From the IMG/VR virus record IMGVR_UViG_3300032164_000030, positions 1-39,320 of that record: DNA of 39,320 bases. One strand, written 5' to 3'. This DNA is from a virus. The notes under the pieces are model-generated. The model was not told where the DNA came from and made no database searches. It saw only the letters and a program-made list of their open reading frames with translations. The translations under genes and the position numbers were made by a program. How positions within the stretch are numbered: the stretch's first letter is position 1; each line of letters starts with the position of its first letter. Of the stretch, positions 1 to 8,185 are shown in pieces.

Positions 1-2
1 GT

Positions 3-470
3 TTGACGGGTCCTACTGGTTTGACGGGAACAACCGGTCCTACAGGACCAATGGGATTGACGGGTCCACAAGGAGACTTAGGAGCTACAGGACCAACGGG
101 TCCTCAAGGAACATTAGGTGAAACTATATTTACTTTTGATGGTGGTGGAGATTTTATTACTATAAATTCAATAAGTTATAAACGGATACCTGTAAATAGT
201 ACAATTGTTGGATGGTCCATAGAAGCTAAAGGAACTAATCCTGCTATTACTATGGATATACTTAAAATATCTTCTGGAAGTATTCTCCCTACCGCATCGA
301 TAACCGCATCGGCAATTCCAGCATTAAGTGGTTCTAATAATGCTATTAAAAGTTCTACCCTCACATCGTGGACAACTTCCATGACGGCAAACGATATTGT
401 AGGTTGTAAAGTAACAGTACCAGGAGAGGCAACTTGGGCTCAATTAACCTTAAATTGGTCATTTAGCTAA
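3..470 (+). CDS. Collagen-like tail fibre/adhesin protein, C-terminal part
   Basis: The gene runs in from the left edge, so the true start is outside the window. The first ~40 codons are Gly-X-Y triplets rich in GPT and GPQ, which should form a collagen-like triple helix as in many phage fibres. A ~115-residue globular domain follows (starting near TIFTFDGGG) that is rich in Ser, Thr, Ile and Ala and has no Cys. It is probably the trimerising or receptor-binding tip. Collagen-like stalks with a C-terminal head are typical of phage fibres; the specific receptor is unknown. Confidence 0.75.
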   Translation: MTGPTGLTGTTGPTGPMGLTGPQGDLGATGPTGPQGTLGETIFTFDGGGDFITINSISYKRIPVNSTIVGWSIEAKGTNPAITMDILKISSGSILPTASITASAIPALSGSNNAIKSSTLTSWTTSMTANDIVGCKVTVPGEATWAQLTLNWSFS

Positions 471-493
471 ATATAGTTAGAAATGATAAAAAT

Positions 494-586
494 ATGGCGA
501 ATACCATAATCATAGTAACGAGCAAAGCTGGGGCTAAAGTCGAAGTAACTGGGCCGACTTACACGCGGGGTAAGGAGATTATATGA
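494..586 (+). CDS. Possible 30-residue protein coupled to the next gene
   Basis: ATG GCG AAT opens a 30-codon frame whose TGA overlaps the ATG of the next gene (ATGA). The product (MANTIIIVTSKAG...) is short, with a beta-strand-like start. It carries the AAGGAG that serves as the ribosome site of gene 583. It could be a true small gene or a leader ORF that couples translation; no family was recognised. Confidence 0.4.
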   Translation: MANTIIIVTSKAGAKVEVTGPTYTRGKEII

Positions 587-930
587 GCGCACTACATATT
601 CTCGATCAAAGCAACGGGCAGTTTCGATGTGTCGCCCATCAAGCGGTTCCGGCGGGGAGTAACACCGCTGGCGTGACCTGGAAGAACGTGCTCCTCGGCG
701 CGGGTCTGAACGTCACTTCGATGACGGAAGGAATGTTGCCTGGTCAAATCTCCACCGCCGAGAAAGCGCAGATCGTCGCCGGGGATGTGGTTGAGGCCGC
801 GTTCACGATTCCGCTTCACTCGGGTGGAACGGACAACGCCAAGATCGACGCCTACGCATTATCGGAGTTCAACAACTGGGTTGCGAACGTGGCGGACAAG
901 TACGCTTACTTCGGCAAGGTGAGAGGATAA
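583..930 (+). CDS. Hypothetical virion-associated protein, 115 aa
   Basis: AAGGAG lies 7 bases before the ATG. The soluble 115-residue product is rich in Ala, Val and Gly, with no Zn motif or membrane segment. It begins a run of four genes that overlap or nearly abut, all much richer in G and C at third codon positions than the surrounding genes. Its place beside adhesin genes suggests a virion or tail-tip role. Family not recognised. Confidence 0.7.
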   Translation: MSALHILDQSNGQFRCVAHQAVPAGSNTAGVTWKNVLLGAGLNVTSMTEGMLPGQISTAEKAQIVAGDVVEAAFTIPLHSGGTDNAKIDAYALSEFNNWVANVADKYAYFGKVRG

Positions 931-931
931 C

Positions 932-1537
932 ATGGCGAGCATATCTAAGACGGCAGGGACGGCGGTTCTCGCGCAGCAAGCGGTGACGCATCCTGACACG
1001 GTGAAAGGTTCGGCGCAAGATGTCAGCACGAAGTTGGCGGCGACGATCCTGATGTTCCATGCTGGCGTCGAAGAGGCCGCGAATACAAACCCTGGCTCGT
1101 TCCACGTTCAGGTGTCGGGATCTGCTGCTGGCGACGAAGACTGGGCAACTGTCGCTCAATTCACGGCGAGCGTTTCCACGTTCGTTACCGACCCGCTGAC
1201 TGCTACGGAGCCGGTTGGTGAAACTGTTATCGCCATCGCCAACACTACTGGATTCGTTGCCGCTGGCCTCTGTTATGTCCAGGATGACGATACTCTCGCG
1301 CAATCCGAATGGCATCGAATCCAGGAAATCTCGACCAACGCCAGCGTTACGCTTGTTGACGGCTTGGTGCATCAAAAAACAAACTCCCACTGGATCTGGA
1401 ACTACGCCGAAGTGTTCGTCTGCTCGCTGGACCTGACCGCCATCTCCCGTCTCCGCGTGATCTTCCAACACGAAGGCGCGGCCGGCGCGAACGTCCACGT
1501 CAAGGCTCTGATGGTCACCGGAGATAGTATTGCATGA
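932..1537 (+). CDS. Hypothetical virion-associated protein, 201 aa
   Basis: Starts one base after the previous stop, with GAGAGG overlapping that stop as ribosome site. The 201-residue product is Ala/Thr/Val rich and looks like an all-beta protein (repeated VSTFVTDPLTATEPVGETV-like strands). No signal peptide. The last bases overlap the next start (ATGA), so it is translationally coupled. Probably structural, given the adhesin-like neighbour. Function not recognised. Confidence 0.7.
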   Translation: MASISKTAGTAVLAQQAVTHPDTVKGSAQDVSTKLAATILMFHAGVEEAANTNPGSFHVQVSGSAAGDEDWATVAQFTASVSTFVTDPLTATEPVGETVIAIANTTGFVAAGLCYVQDDDTLAQSEWHRIQEISTNASVTLVDGLVHQKTNSHWIWNYAEVFVCSLDLTAISRLRVIFQHEGAAGANVHVKALMVTGDSIA

Positions 1538-2337
1538 GTTATTCTCGCCATCGCGCGATCAGTAAGCCGTTGCCGGGGTGCTCCGTCGATTGGACGCATC
1601 CGCTTTCCCGATCCTTAAAGTATCACTGGCTGTTCAACGATGGTGCGGGGTCTGGAGTGACAAACATAGTGAGTGCGAATGGTCAAGGAACATGTGTGGC
1701 TGCACCACTTTGGATAGGATCTCCGCGTGGGAGTGCGTTGAGTTTCAACGGGACAACCCAATATGTGAATGTTCCATCGTTCTTCTGGCCTGGGGGATCT
1801 TCGGTAACTGTCATTCTATGGATATTATCCAAGCGCTACAGCGAAGGTAACCACGGATCGGCCTTTGGCACGAATGCTCCCGGTGCCGTTCGGTTTCAGG
1901 CCCATATAACCTATGACGATACGCTGATGTGGGATTACGGAACCACTGTAAATGGCAGGGTTCAAACTGCATTTGATTCCTACTACAATAAGTGGACCCA
2001 TGTAGCACTTCTGTCCGCTGGAAACGGAGGAAGCTATAAAGCAGTTTATCTCAATGGAATACTGATCGCAGAAAGTACGGGAAGCTCAGATGGTCCCAGC
2101 GATTCCAGAACCGGTATAACATTGGGAGCGTGGGTTCTTGATAATAATCTGTATCAGAAGTGTTTTATAGACGACTTCAGAATCTATAATAGGGTTTTGT
2201 CGAGGGGAGAAATCCAGCAACTCTACACCGACCCCTACCTCAACATCCTCTCCCCATCCTACCGCCGCTACTTCGCGGGCGGCCTCTCGATCCCGGTAGC
2301 GATGGCGAGTTACAGACGCATGGGAGGTAGACAGTGA
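1534..2337 (+). CDS. LamG/concanavalin A-like lectin-fold tail protein
   Basis: 267 residues. The stretch ~60-230 carries the signature of a LamG_3 jelly roll: SALSFNGTTQYVNVP, then KWTHVALLSAG, then YKAVYLNGILIAEST, then FIDDFRIYNRVLSRGEIQQLY. Such domains bind glycans or act as fibre heads in phage adhesins. The start overlaps the previous stop and the stop overlaps the GTG of the next gene, so the four genes form one coupled unit. Carbohydrate-binding adhesin is the likely role; the ligand is unknown. Confidence 0.8.
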   Translation: MSYSRHRAISKPLPGCSVDWTHPLSRSLKYHWLFNDGAGSGVTNIVSANGQGTCVAAPLWIGSPRGSALSFNGTTQYVNVPSFFWPGGSSVTVILWILSKRYSEGNHGSAFGTNAPGAVRFQAHITYDDTLMWDYGTTVNGRVQTAFDSYYNKWTHVALLSAGNGGSYKAVYLNGILIAESTGSSDGPSDSRTGITLGAWVLDNNLYQKCFIDDFRIYNRVLSRGEIQQLYTDPYLNILSPSYRRYFAGGLSIPVAMASYRRMGGRQ

Positions 2338-3026
2338 AGTTCCTAAAAAAAGACACGGCAGCGGTGATTTCGTTCGGCCCGTTCCTCGACAAGACCGACG
2401 GTGTATCGCTCGAAGTCGGCGCGGGCATCATCACCTCCATCGACCATGCGACTACTGGTATATTCCTCAGCAAGAACGGTGGGGCGGGAGCAATTCGGCA
2501 TCAGAATGTGACCGCTAGCGAACTCGACGCATACGGAATGTTTCGCGTTACGCTCGACACCACCGACACCAACACGGCCGGGCGCTTGCGCGTCATGATG
2601 GCCGAGGCGGCGACGTTCCTACCGGTGTGGGATGACTTCATGGTCCTTCCGACCAACGTCTACGACTCGTTGATGGGGACGGATCTGTTGGATGTCAACG
2701 CGGCCCAGTGGTTAGGGGCGGCGGTCACGTTGAGCACGGGCAACAAGCCGGATGTGAACATCGACGAAATCTCGGACGACACTACGGCTCCCGGCAATCT
2801 GGAGTTGATGTACGACGGAACCGGGTACGCCGGAGGGATAATTAAGCAGGGCGTGGACTTGGTCGCGATCCTCGGCACGGCACTGACGGAGACCACAGGA
2901 TTACTCGCGGGAGCGTTCAAGAAATTCTTCAACGTCGCGGCTCCCACCGGGACGGCCAACAGTTTGCCGGATGCGGTACCCGGCACAACCGGTGGATTAC
3001 CATTAAATCGTACCACATCATCTTAA
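2334..3026 (+). CDS. Phage structural protein of the KTDG-SKNGG type, 230 aa
   Basis: GTG start overlapping the previous TGA. Residues 1-100 carry a pattern I recognise from many environmental tailed phages (KKDTAAVISFGPFLDKTDG, then FLSKNGG, then TLDTTDTNTAGRLRV, then PVWDDFMVLPTNVYDSL). The family is uncharacterised but sits next to tail and adhesin genes, which points to a tail appendage. The C-terminal ~80 residues are Gly/Thr/Leu rich. It closes the GC-rich cassette. Confidence 0.7.
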   Translation: MKFLKKDTAAVISFGPFLDKTDGVSLEVGAGIITSIDHATTGIFLSKNGGAGAIRHQNVTASELDAYGMFRVTLDTTDTNTAGRLRVMMAEAATFLPVWDDFMVLPTNVYDSLMGTDLLDVNAAQWLGAAVTLSTGNKPDVNIDEISDDTTAPGNLELMYDGTGYAGGIIKQGVDLVAILGTALTETTGLLAGAFKKFFNVAAPTGTANSLPDAVPGTTGGLPLNRTTSS

Positions 3027-3046
3027 TATCTAATAGATTCGTTTAT

Positions 3047-3090
3047 CATAAATACCAATTGAACAAGTTTATAAATCTGGACAATATATG
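3047..3090 (+). promoter_or_regulatory. Late-type promoter and leader, copy 1
   Basis: CATAAATA (3047-3054) matches the T4 late-promoter box at 7 of 8 bases. The next ~36 bases to the ATG at 3088 include a 32-base block (3059-3090) that is identical at 4603-4634. The same box plus leader stands before two different genes, so promoter and leader move as one unit. Confidence 0.5.
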
Positions 3091-3210
3091 GCAAACTGGG
3101 CCATCTGGAGCCAATCAAATTATCCAAATACTTGGGTGGGCAACACACGCCAATCGGATATATTTTTATCCTCAATTAGTACAAGTAGAACACGTATAAC
3201 TAATGAATAG
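3088..3210 (+). CDS. Possible 40-residue protein
   Basis: The ATG lies at the end of the duplicated late-promoter leader, exactly where gene 4632 starts in the other copy. The 40-codon frame begins MANWAIWSQSNYPN and ends TRITNE, and its stop is 10 bases before the next ATG. Product is polar with three Trp. Function unknown. It could be a remnant of a larger fibre gene. Confidence 0.5.
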   Translation: MANWAIWSQSNYPNTWVGNTRQSDIFLSSISTSRTRITNE

Positions 3211-3220
3211 GAAATAACAT

Positions 3221-3628
3221 ATGCCCTACTTATATTCTACTACAGTTAAAACAGGAACCACGGCACCAACTTCAACATTTACACAAGAAATATTAGCTGG
3301 AGCCGTTGATGGCGTTGATATATCCGGTGTAGGAAGATACTTAAAAACACAATTTACTAGGCAACCAAGTGGTGTTATTAACCGAGAAGTAATAGCAAAT
3401 GCATCTGGAGTCCCAACTTCAACATTTACACAAGAAATATTAGCTGGAGCCGTTGATGGCGTTGATATAACGAGTTTTGGAACGCGGCGATATATTACAC
3501 TTACGAATGATTATACAATAGTTTCCAATATTAAATCAATTTCTTCGGCACTTTTAGCACAAATATCTAAATTAAATTTGATACCTATGGCTTCGGTGAA
3601 AACTGCTATTGGTGTTAATAATGTATAA
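3221..3628 (+). CDS. Hypothetical protein with an internal duplication, 135 aa
   Basis: AGGAAA precedes the ATG. Residues 16-34 and 65-83 are the same 19-residue string (PTSTFTQEILAGAVDGVDI), encoded by identical DNA. The rest is Ser/Thr/Ile rich without membrane or Zn motifs. It lies among tail-fibre genes and may be a repeat-containing fibre or head-decoration protein. Family not recognised. Confidence 0.65.
   Translation: MPYLYSTTVKTGTTAPTSTFTQEILAGAVDGVDISGVGRYLKTQFTRQPSGVINREVIANASGVPTSTFTQEILAGAVDGVDITSFGTRRYITLTNDYTIVSNIKSISSALLAQISKLNLIPMASVKTAIGVNNV
3266..3469 (+). repeat. 57-bp perfect direct repeat inside gene 3221
   Basis: The 57 bases at 3266-3322 recur unchanged at 3413-3469, 147 bases later and in frame (147 = 49 codons). 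Perfect identity at the DNA level, including silent positions, points to a recent duplication or gene conversion. Confidence 0.9.
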
Positions 3629-3647
3629 ATATTATAAGGAGTAATAC

Positions 3648-4547
3648 ATGTCAAGTATTCCATATTCAGGTGGAACGATCAATAATAGCACCTTCACCGG
3701 AACCAATCGGCAGTTAGTAGTTACCGGACTTCAAGACGCATTAATAAATGCAGGATGGGAAGTAATTAGTGGAGAGGATTCTGCCGATGTGTTGATGAAG
3801 TCGGCGGTAACTCCAACAAGTGCGTCGAATAGTATTCGAATGCGTTTGCTTGATCCCGGTTCAGGCAATTGCGCCCAAGTGACGATGAAGAACGACGCGG
3901 GGGATAGGACGTCACAGATTTTCTACTTACTTCCTGCCGCACTCAAAACCTTTCGTGTGATCGCCTGCAGGTATAACTTCTTCATTACAACGGCAGGGAC
4001 TTCGGCCTCACGGGAGTTTTTATGTGGCGGGACATTATATATCCCAACATTTCTAGAAGGAGTGATTAACGGGGATTTGGGATTCATTTGGGGCAATGCG
4101 GTAAGTGACACCGATACGGTCGTACAATCTTCTCCTAGGACGGTACTGTGTCAATCAACGAGTGCGGGAGCCAGTAATTTCCGTGCATCTGGTCTAGTAA
4201 ATGGAAGTCTATCGGACCAAACGAGTCGGGCCGGCGGCATCGCCGGGAATATGCAGTTTATTGCACGGCTCGCCACAAATACGTCCCAAATTGCTTACGG
4301 TTATCGGTGGCATGACGATAGCCTTCATACTTCAGAAGCAATGTTAGCGTGGGGACTAACTTCGGGTGCCGATGAATCGAAGGTACGCGGTATTGTTCAT
4401 AATTGTATGATTTTAAGCGAGACATGGGCAGGAGATGATACAACTATTAGCTCATACGATACTCATGCTTGGTACGCAATTACCAATAACAATTCCGGCT
4501 CTGCGGCGGCGTATGCCAAAGGCACTCTCCTTGCCGCTATTACGTAA
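3648..4547 (+). CDS. Hypothetical virion protein, 299 aa
   Basis: AAGGAG is 6 bases before the ATG. A TATAAATA box (3624-3631) overlaps the previous stop and may be a late promoter. The product begins MSSIPYSGGTINNSTFTG and has alternating beta-strand stretches plus a Trp/His-rich tail (YGYRWHDDSLHTSEAML, TWAGDDTTISSYDTHAWYA). No signal peptide or TM segment. Position and composition suggest a tail or fibre-associated protein. Family not recognised. Confidence 0.65.
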   Translation: MSSIPYSGGTINNSTFTGTNRQLVVTGLQDALINAGWEVISGEDSADVLMKSAVTPTSASNSIRMRLLDPGSGNCAQVTMKNDAGDRTSQIFYLLPAALKTFRVIACRYNFFITTAGTSASREFLCGGTLYIPTFLEGVINGDLGFIWGNAVSDTDTVVQSSPRTVLCQSTSAGASNFRASGLVNGSLSDQTSRAGGIAGNMQFIARLATNTSQIAYGYRWHDDSLHTSEAMLAWGLTSGADESKVRGIVHNCMILSETWAGDDTTISSYDTHAWYAITNNNSGSAAAYAKGTLLAAIT

Positions 4548-4591
4548 AAGATTTTCGTATATTTATGGTCATAAGTTGCTTCCAATAAACT

Positions 4592-4634
4592 CATAAATAT
4601 AGTTGAACAAGTTTATAAATCTGGACAATATATG
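4592..4634 (+). promoter_or_regulatory. Late-type promoter and leader, copy 2
   Basis: CATAAATA at 4592-4599 is followed by the 32-base block that also stands at 3059-3090, ending in the ATG of gene 4632. The box matches the T4 late consensus TATAAATA at 7 of 8 positions. GGA 8 bases before the ATG is the only Shine-Dalgarno-like sequence. Confidence 0.5.
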
Positions 4635-4982
4635 ACACCTTATTTAAATTTAAAAATGCGCCGCGGTGATACATTTTCTATCGTTGGTAACGTTACCGAT
4701 GAAGATGGTATAGCTATAGATCTTACTGGAAAATCTTTACTCTTTAATGCGAAACGAAATTTATCGGACGATTTCATTTATTTACAAAAAATAGATGATG
4801 AAATTTTACGGATTCATGAAGATGAAGGTATCATTGAGGTTGTTATTGAACAGGAAGATACGGAAAATTTACCATCTATTGGTGCTATTTTATTTTGGGA
4901 ATTACGTTTGGATGATAATGGAGTAACAACAACATTAGCTGAGGGTTCGTTAACTGTTAGTGCTGATTTATATTTCGGATAA
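4632..4982 (+). CDS. BppU-like baseplate/fibre N-terminal-domain protein, 116 aa
   Basis: The opening LKMRRGDTFSIVGNV, with DGIAIDLTGKSLLFNAKRN after it, matches the N-terminal beta-sandwich of BppU-type baseplate upper proteins and related fibre adaptors (RGDT... DLTG... pattern). At 116 residues it is essentially that domain alone. It sits directly before the neck gene gp13, so a role as a structural adaptor in the tail is likely. The exact attachment partner is not visible. Confidence 0.6.
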   Translation: MTPYLNLKMRRGDTFSIVGNVTDEDGIAIDLTGKSLLFNAKRNLSDDFIYLQKIDDEILRIHEDEGIIEVVIEQEDTENLPSIGAILFWELRLDDNGVTTTLAEGSLTVSADLYFG

Positions 4983-5001
4983 ATAATTACAGGAGTCTAT
5001 A

Positions 5002-5739
5002 ATGGCGGTTACCTCAAGAGAAGGACTTAAAAGATACGCTTTAACGAAACTTGGTCATCCAGTAATTCATATTGATGTTTCTGAAGATCAAATGGAGGAT
5101 AGGTTGGATGATGCTTTAGATTATTTTATGGAATTCCATTTCGATGGGGTTGAACGATATTATCTAAAGCACCAAGTAACGGCGGAAGATGTGACGAATA
5201 GGTATGTGGAAATTGGAGATCCTTTAATTATTGCGGTTAATAAAGTATTTCCTTTTTCAAATGCGAACATAAATTTTTTCTCGGTACAATATCAAGTCCG
5301 GTTACAGGACTTCTACAATTTTAATAATGTTTCGGTTATCCACTATTTTATTGCTCGATCACATTTAGCTTTATTAGATTACCTATTTAACGTAATTCCA
5401 AGATTATCATTTAATAGGAAACAAAATAAAATATATTTGGATGCTAATTGGTCGCAGGATATACATCCCGGTGATTTTCTAGTATTTGAATGTTTTAGGG
5501 CATTGGATCCAGAAGCATATACCACCGTATATAATGACCGTTGGCTCAAGAGTTTTACGGCAGCTCTATTTAAATTGCAATGGGGTAATAATTTGTCCAA
5601 ATTTAATGGTATAGTATTGCCTGGAAATGTGGCACTTGACGGACAAAGAATTTTGGCGGATGCTAAAACGGAAATCGAGGAATTAAAACGAGAATGTCTC
5701 CTAGTGTACCAAATGCCCATCGATATGGAAGTGGGCTAA
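5002..5739 (+). CDS. gp13: Neck (head-tail connector) protein, T4 gp13-like
   Basis: 245 residues, close to gp13 of T4-like and cyanophage myoviruses. The N-terminus (TSREGLKRYALTKLGHPVI, then SEDQMEDRLDDALDYFMEFH, then YYLKHQVTAEDVTNRYVEI) follows the family pattern. The region near residues 145-185, with GDFLVFECFRALDP, is also typical. In T4, gp13 and gp14 form the collar that closes the filled head. AGGAG precedes the ATG. The partner gp14 lies 4.4 kb downstream, after inserted genes. Confidence 0.85.
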   Translation: MAVTSREGLKRYALTKLGHPVIHIDVSEDQMEDRLDDALDYFMEFHFDGVERYYLKHQVTAEDVTNRYVEIGDPLIIAVNKVFPFSNANINFFSVQYQVRLQDFYNFNNVSVIHYFIARSHLALLDYLFNVIPRLSFNRKQNKIYLDANWSQDIHPGDFLVFECFRALDPEAYTTVYNDRWLKSFTAALFKLQWGNNLSKFNGIVLPGNVALDGQRILADAKTEIEELKRECLLVYQMPIDMEVG

Positions 5740-5753
5740 AAGACTTATAATAC

Positions 5754-5782
5754 TTGATAAATTGTTTTAAATATGTTATAAT
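5754..5782 (+). promoter_or_regulatory. Sigma70-like promoter for the homing endonuclease
   Basis: TTGATA (5754-5759) and TATAAT (5777-5782) are separated by exactly 17 bases. The expected transcript start (about 5789) is almost at the ATG (5791), so the message would be leaderless or nearly so. It gives the endonuclease host-type, probably early, expression inside a late structural region. Confidence 0.6.
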
Positions 5783-5790
5783 TAAATCAT

Positions 5791-6543
5791 ATGTTCATAT
5801 ACAAAATCACCAATAAAATTAACGGAAAGCAATATGTGGGTAAAACCGTAAAGCCCATATTAAAAAGATTTATAAGTCATTGTAATTCCGCAAAAGGTGG
5901 TTCGAATCAAATTATATGTAGGGCGATAAAAAAATATGGAAAAGATTCATTCCTAATAGAACAAATTGATACCGCTTCTACAGAAAAAGAATTATTCCAA
6001 AAAGAAATCGAATGGATAAAGAAACTCGATACGTATAATAATGGCTATAATATGACGCTTGGTGGTGAAGGCCAATCTGGCCGATTACATTCTATTGAAA
6101 CCAAATTAAAAATGAGTAAAGAAAGGCGTGGCCGGAAAGTTTCAGAAGAAACTAAAGCCAGACTTCGCTTACTTTCTATTGAATATTGGAATAAAAATAG
6201 AGGTAGAAAATCTTCAGAAGAAACTAAAGCCAAAATATCCAAAAATAGAACTGGTATCAATTTGGGTTTTAAGCATTCGGAAGAAGCAAAAATTAAGATG
6301 TCTGTTAATAGATCCGGTATAAAACCTTCTTCAGAAGTTCGCGCCAAAATGCGGGCCGCTAAATTAGGCAAAAAGAAAACTTTACAGGCAAATGGGACTT
6401 ATAAATATGAAATATGTCATTCGGTTGAACCAGAAAAACAAAAATATCCCAAAATGTCTGCCGCGCGTTTAGGTCGTAAAAAAACCCTCCAACCCGATGG
6501 TTCCTATAAAATGCAATATCCTCCATTAAGAGCCACTCCATGA
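5791..6543 (+). CDS. GIY-YIG homing endonuclease with NUMOD repeats
   Basis: Residues 1-95 form a GIY-YIG nuclease: FIYKITNKINGKQYVGKT at the start, an Arg in the LKRFISHC helix, and a Glu in KEIEWIKKLDTYNNGYN. Residues ~105-250 hold repeated NUMOD3-like DNA-binding units (HSIETKLKMSKERRG, SEETKARLRLL, SEETKAKISKN, HSEEAKIKMSVNRSG). These enzymes cut unoccupied sites and spread their own gene. It is free-standing, between gp13 and gene 6540, with its own promoter, and its stop overlaps the next ATG (ATGA). Confidence 0.9.
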   Translation: MFIYKITNKINGKQYVGKTVKPILKRFISHCNSAKGGSNQIICRAIKKYGKDSFLIEQIDTASTEKELFQKEIEWIKKLDTYNNGYNMTLGGEGQSGRLHSIETKLKMSKERRGRKVSEETKARLRLLSIEYWNKNRGRKSSEETKAKISKNRTGINLGFKHSEEAKIKMSVNRSGIKPSSEVRAKMRAAKLGKKKTLQANGTYKYEICHSVEPEKQKYPKMSAARLGRKKTLQPDGSYKMQYPPLRATP

Positions 6544-7496
6544 TTTATCGCTGGGCAAAACATCCAGAATCTAAAGAAGTATTCTTTTCTCCACATAAAC
6601 CACATCACCATACCCACCAAGATTTTATTGATGATCTAAAACATGAAGGTAAAATCGACCTAAATTATTCTACTCACCACATACACCGTGGGACAATTTC
6701 TACCAATCATCCTTCTAAAGAACTCCGAGTAAATTCCCACCCTACAATAGCTATTAAGTCCGGTCGTCTTATCAAATCCCAACAAGGCACACCTACCAAA
6801 GCGTTTGATCTTTTTCATCAACACACCAAAGGTAAATATAAAAATTATACAGTTACCGACAATTCCGAATACCCAGAACCTATGAAAGAACAATCCTATA
6901 TTTCAAGCATCATCCAAACTCTTCAGGAGCGGGGTTATAAAACTCCCGACAAAATGAAAAAGAAAATAAAAGTTCATGTTGATCCGGAAGAGATGACTGC
7001 AACCACCGTTAATTTAAATGAACCTAAAGATTCTATTAGTGAATCAGAAGATTATTCCTTCTGTAAAGATTGCGGTAAATCACTACCCAAAAATAATTTA
7101 ACTAAACATAAGGGTGATTTGTTGTGTCCAAAATGTGTACAACATTGGGAAGGGCCTATTAAACCTATAAATATTAAAGAAAGTAAAGGAAATATAGTAA
7201 GCAATAATCCATTTGTAATGGTTCCCTACCATATTGGTAAAGCTATAGGGTCTGCTGTAAAATTGATGCTTACTACTAAGACCAAAAAATTAAAGAAGAA
7301 GGTAATAAATACCAATAGTACAAATAATAAACCAAAGATTAAAAAAGAACCAATTCACGTAGGTTTTGGTGGAAAAACTACCATTACGCAAATAGGTAGA
7401 CAAAGAAAATTGCCGCCTGTTTCGGTGGCACCTTTTGGGCAATTAAATGTACACCATATATCACGAACGAGGAAAAAATCAAATGAAGAAATTTAA
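6540..7496 (+). CDS. His-rich protein with a zinc ribbon, 318 aa
   Basis: ATGA overlap with the homing endonuclease. The N-terminal ~110 residues are very His-rich (PHKPHHHTHQDF, STHHIHRG). A treble-clef/ribbon-like FCKDCGKSLP plus LLCPKCVQHW lies near residues 175-205. The C-terminal third is Lys-rich and basic. The gene lies in the gp13-gp14 interval among candidate packaged proteins, so a DNA-binding or head-associated role is possible. The family is not recognised. The endonuclease insertion may have altered its original start. Confidence 0.6.
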   Translation: MIYRWAKHPESKEVFFSPHKPHHHTHQDFIDDLKHEGKIDLNYSTHHIHRGTISTNHPSKELRVNSHPTIAIKSGRLIKSQQGTPTKAFDLFHQHTKGKYKNYTVTDNSEYPEPMKEQSYISSIIQTLQERGYKTPDKMKKKIKVHVDPEEMTATTVNLNEPKDSISESEDYSFCKDCGKSLPKNNLTKHKGDLLCPKCVQHWEGPIKPINIKESKGNIVSNNPFVMVPYHIGKAIGSAVKLMLTTKTKKLKKKVINTNSTNNKPKIKKEPIHVGFGGKTTITQIGRQRKLPPVSVAPFGQLNVHHISRTRKKSNEEI

Positions 7497-7980
7497 AGAA
7501 TTTATAGGTGAGGCTCTGTTAGTTAAACCAACTAGAGTACTTAATAAACCAAAACCGGTTAAAACTTTAGCTATTAAAAAGCCTGTAGTTGCTACACCTA
7601 CTGTAATAAAACCGGATGAATTTAAACATCGGCAAGCACAGGTGGGCGCTGTAAAGAAATTAAAGACTGCTTCACTATTAACCAAAAAGAAACCTGGTTT
7701 AAGTGAAGCGTTTGCCGATCCAAATACACATCCTATGTCTCCGTTAGCAGTACAACACGGGTTTGAACACCAACGATCACAAGGTATGTTAAATGCTCAA
7801 GTGCATGTATATAAAAATCCTAAATCGGGAGCAACATTGAATTTAAAAACGTCTAGTGGTATGGGTCTTGGCGGTCAACAACATAGTTTTTCCCATACGG
7901 ATGCTGGAGGAAACACAAAATCCGGAACAGACGAAAACCAATTGAGAGGTCATTTACTCACTCAAAATAAATATGTTTAG
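7483..7980 (+). CDS. Basic protein with T4-like capsid-targeting N-terminus, 165 aa
   Basis: The ATG at 7483 has GAGGA 8 bases upstream; an in-frame ATG at 7447 lacks a ribosome site. The N-terminus MKKFKEFIGEALL resembles the T4 internal-protein targeting peptide (MKTYQEFIAEA), and IGE followed by A fits the gp21 protease rule (L/I-x-E). After the peptide comes a Lys/Pro/Val-rich basic stretch, then a Gly/Ser/His/Gln-rich tail. Packaging into the head as an internal protein is an inference from this signal and the basic charge. Confidence 0.6.
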   Translation: MKKFKEFIGEALLVKPTRVLNKPKPVKTLAIKKPVVATPTVIKPDEFKHRQAQVGAVKKLKTASLLTKKKPGLSEAFADPNTHPMSPLAVQHGFEHQRSQGMLNAQVHVYKNPKSGATLNLKTSSGMGLGGQQHSFSHTDAGGNTKSGTDENQLRGHLLTQNKYV

Positions 7981-8176
7981 GAATTTAATTGATGCTAATG
8001 GGCGAAAAATACCATTTAATAGTTGCGGCCACCATGATTTTGATGAGTGTAAATGTGATTGCCATTGGGGTAATATAAATAGTCCTAGAACTATGCATGT
8101 TATAAGTTGTTGTGAGGTATGTCCATTTTGTGGGTTGCGAATACCCTTATATTATTATAGGACGAGATTCTTTTAA
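7973..8176 (+). CDS. Cys/His-rich small zinc-binding protein, 67 aa
   Basis: Overlaps the previous gene by 8 bases. Ten Cys/His residues fall in two clusters (SCGHHDFDECKCDCHWG and SCCEVCPFCGLRIP), consistent with one or two zinc sites. No strong Shine-Dalgarno, so coupling to the upstream gene is likely. Function unknown. Confidence 0.55.
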   Translation: MFRNLIDANGRKIPFNSCGHHDFDECKCDCHWGNINSPRTMHVISCCEVCPFCGLRIPLYYYRTRFF

Positions 8177-8185
8177 GGAAATAAT

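Noticed and set aside
869-1498. 209-codon minus-strand ORF in the adhesin cassette
   Set aside because: Arg/Ser/His-rich composition typical of an antisense frame of GC-rich genes, and it overlaps two well-supported coupled genes.
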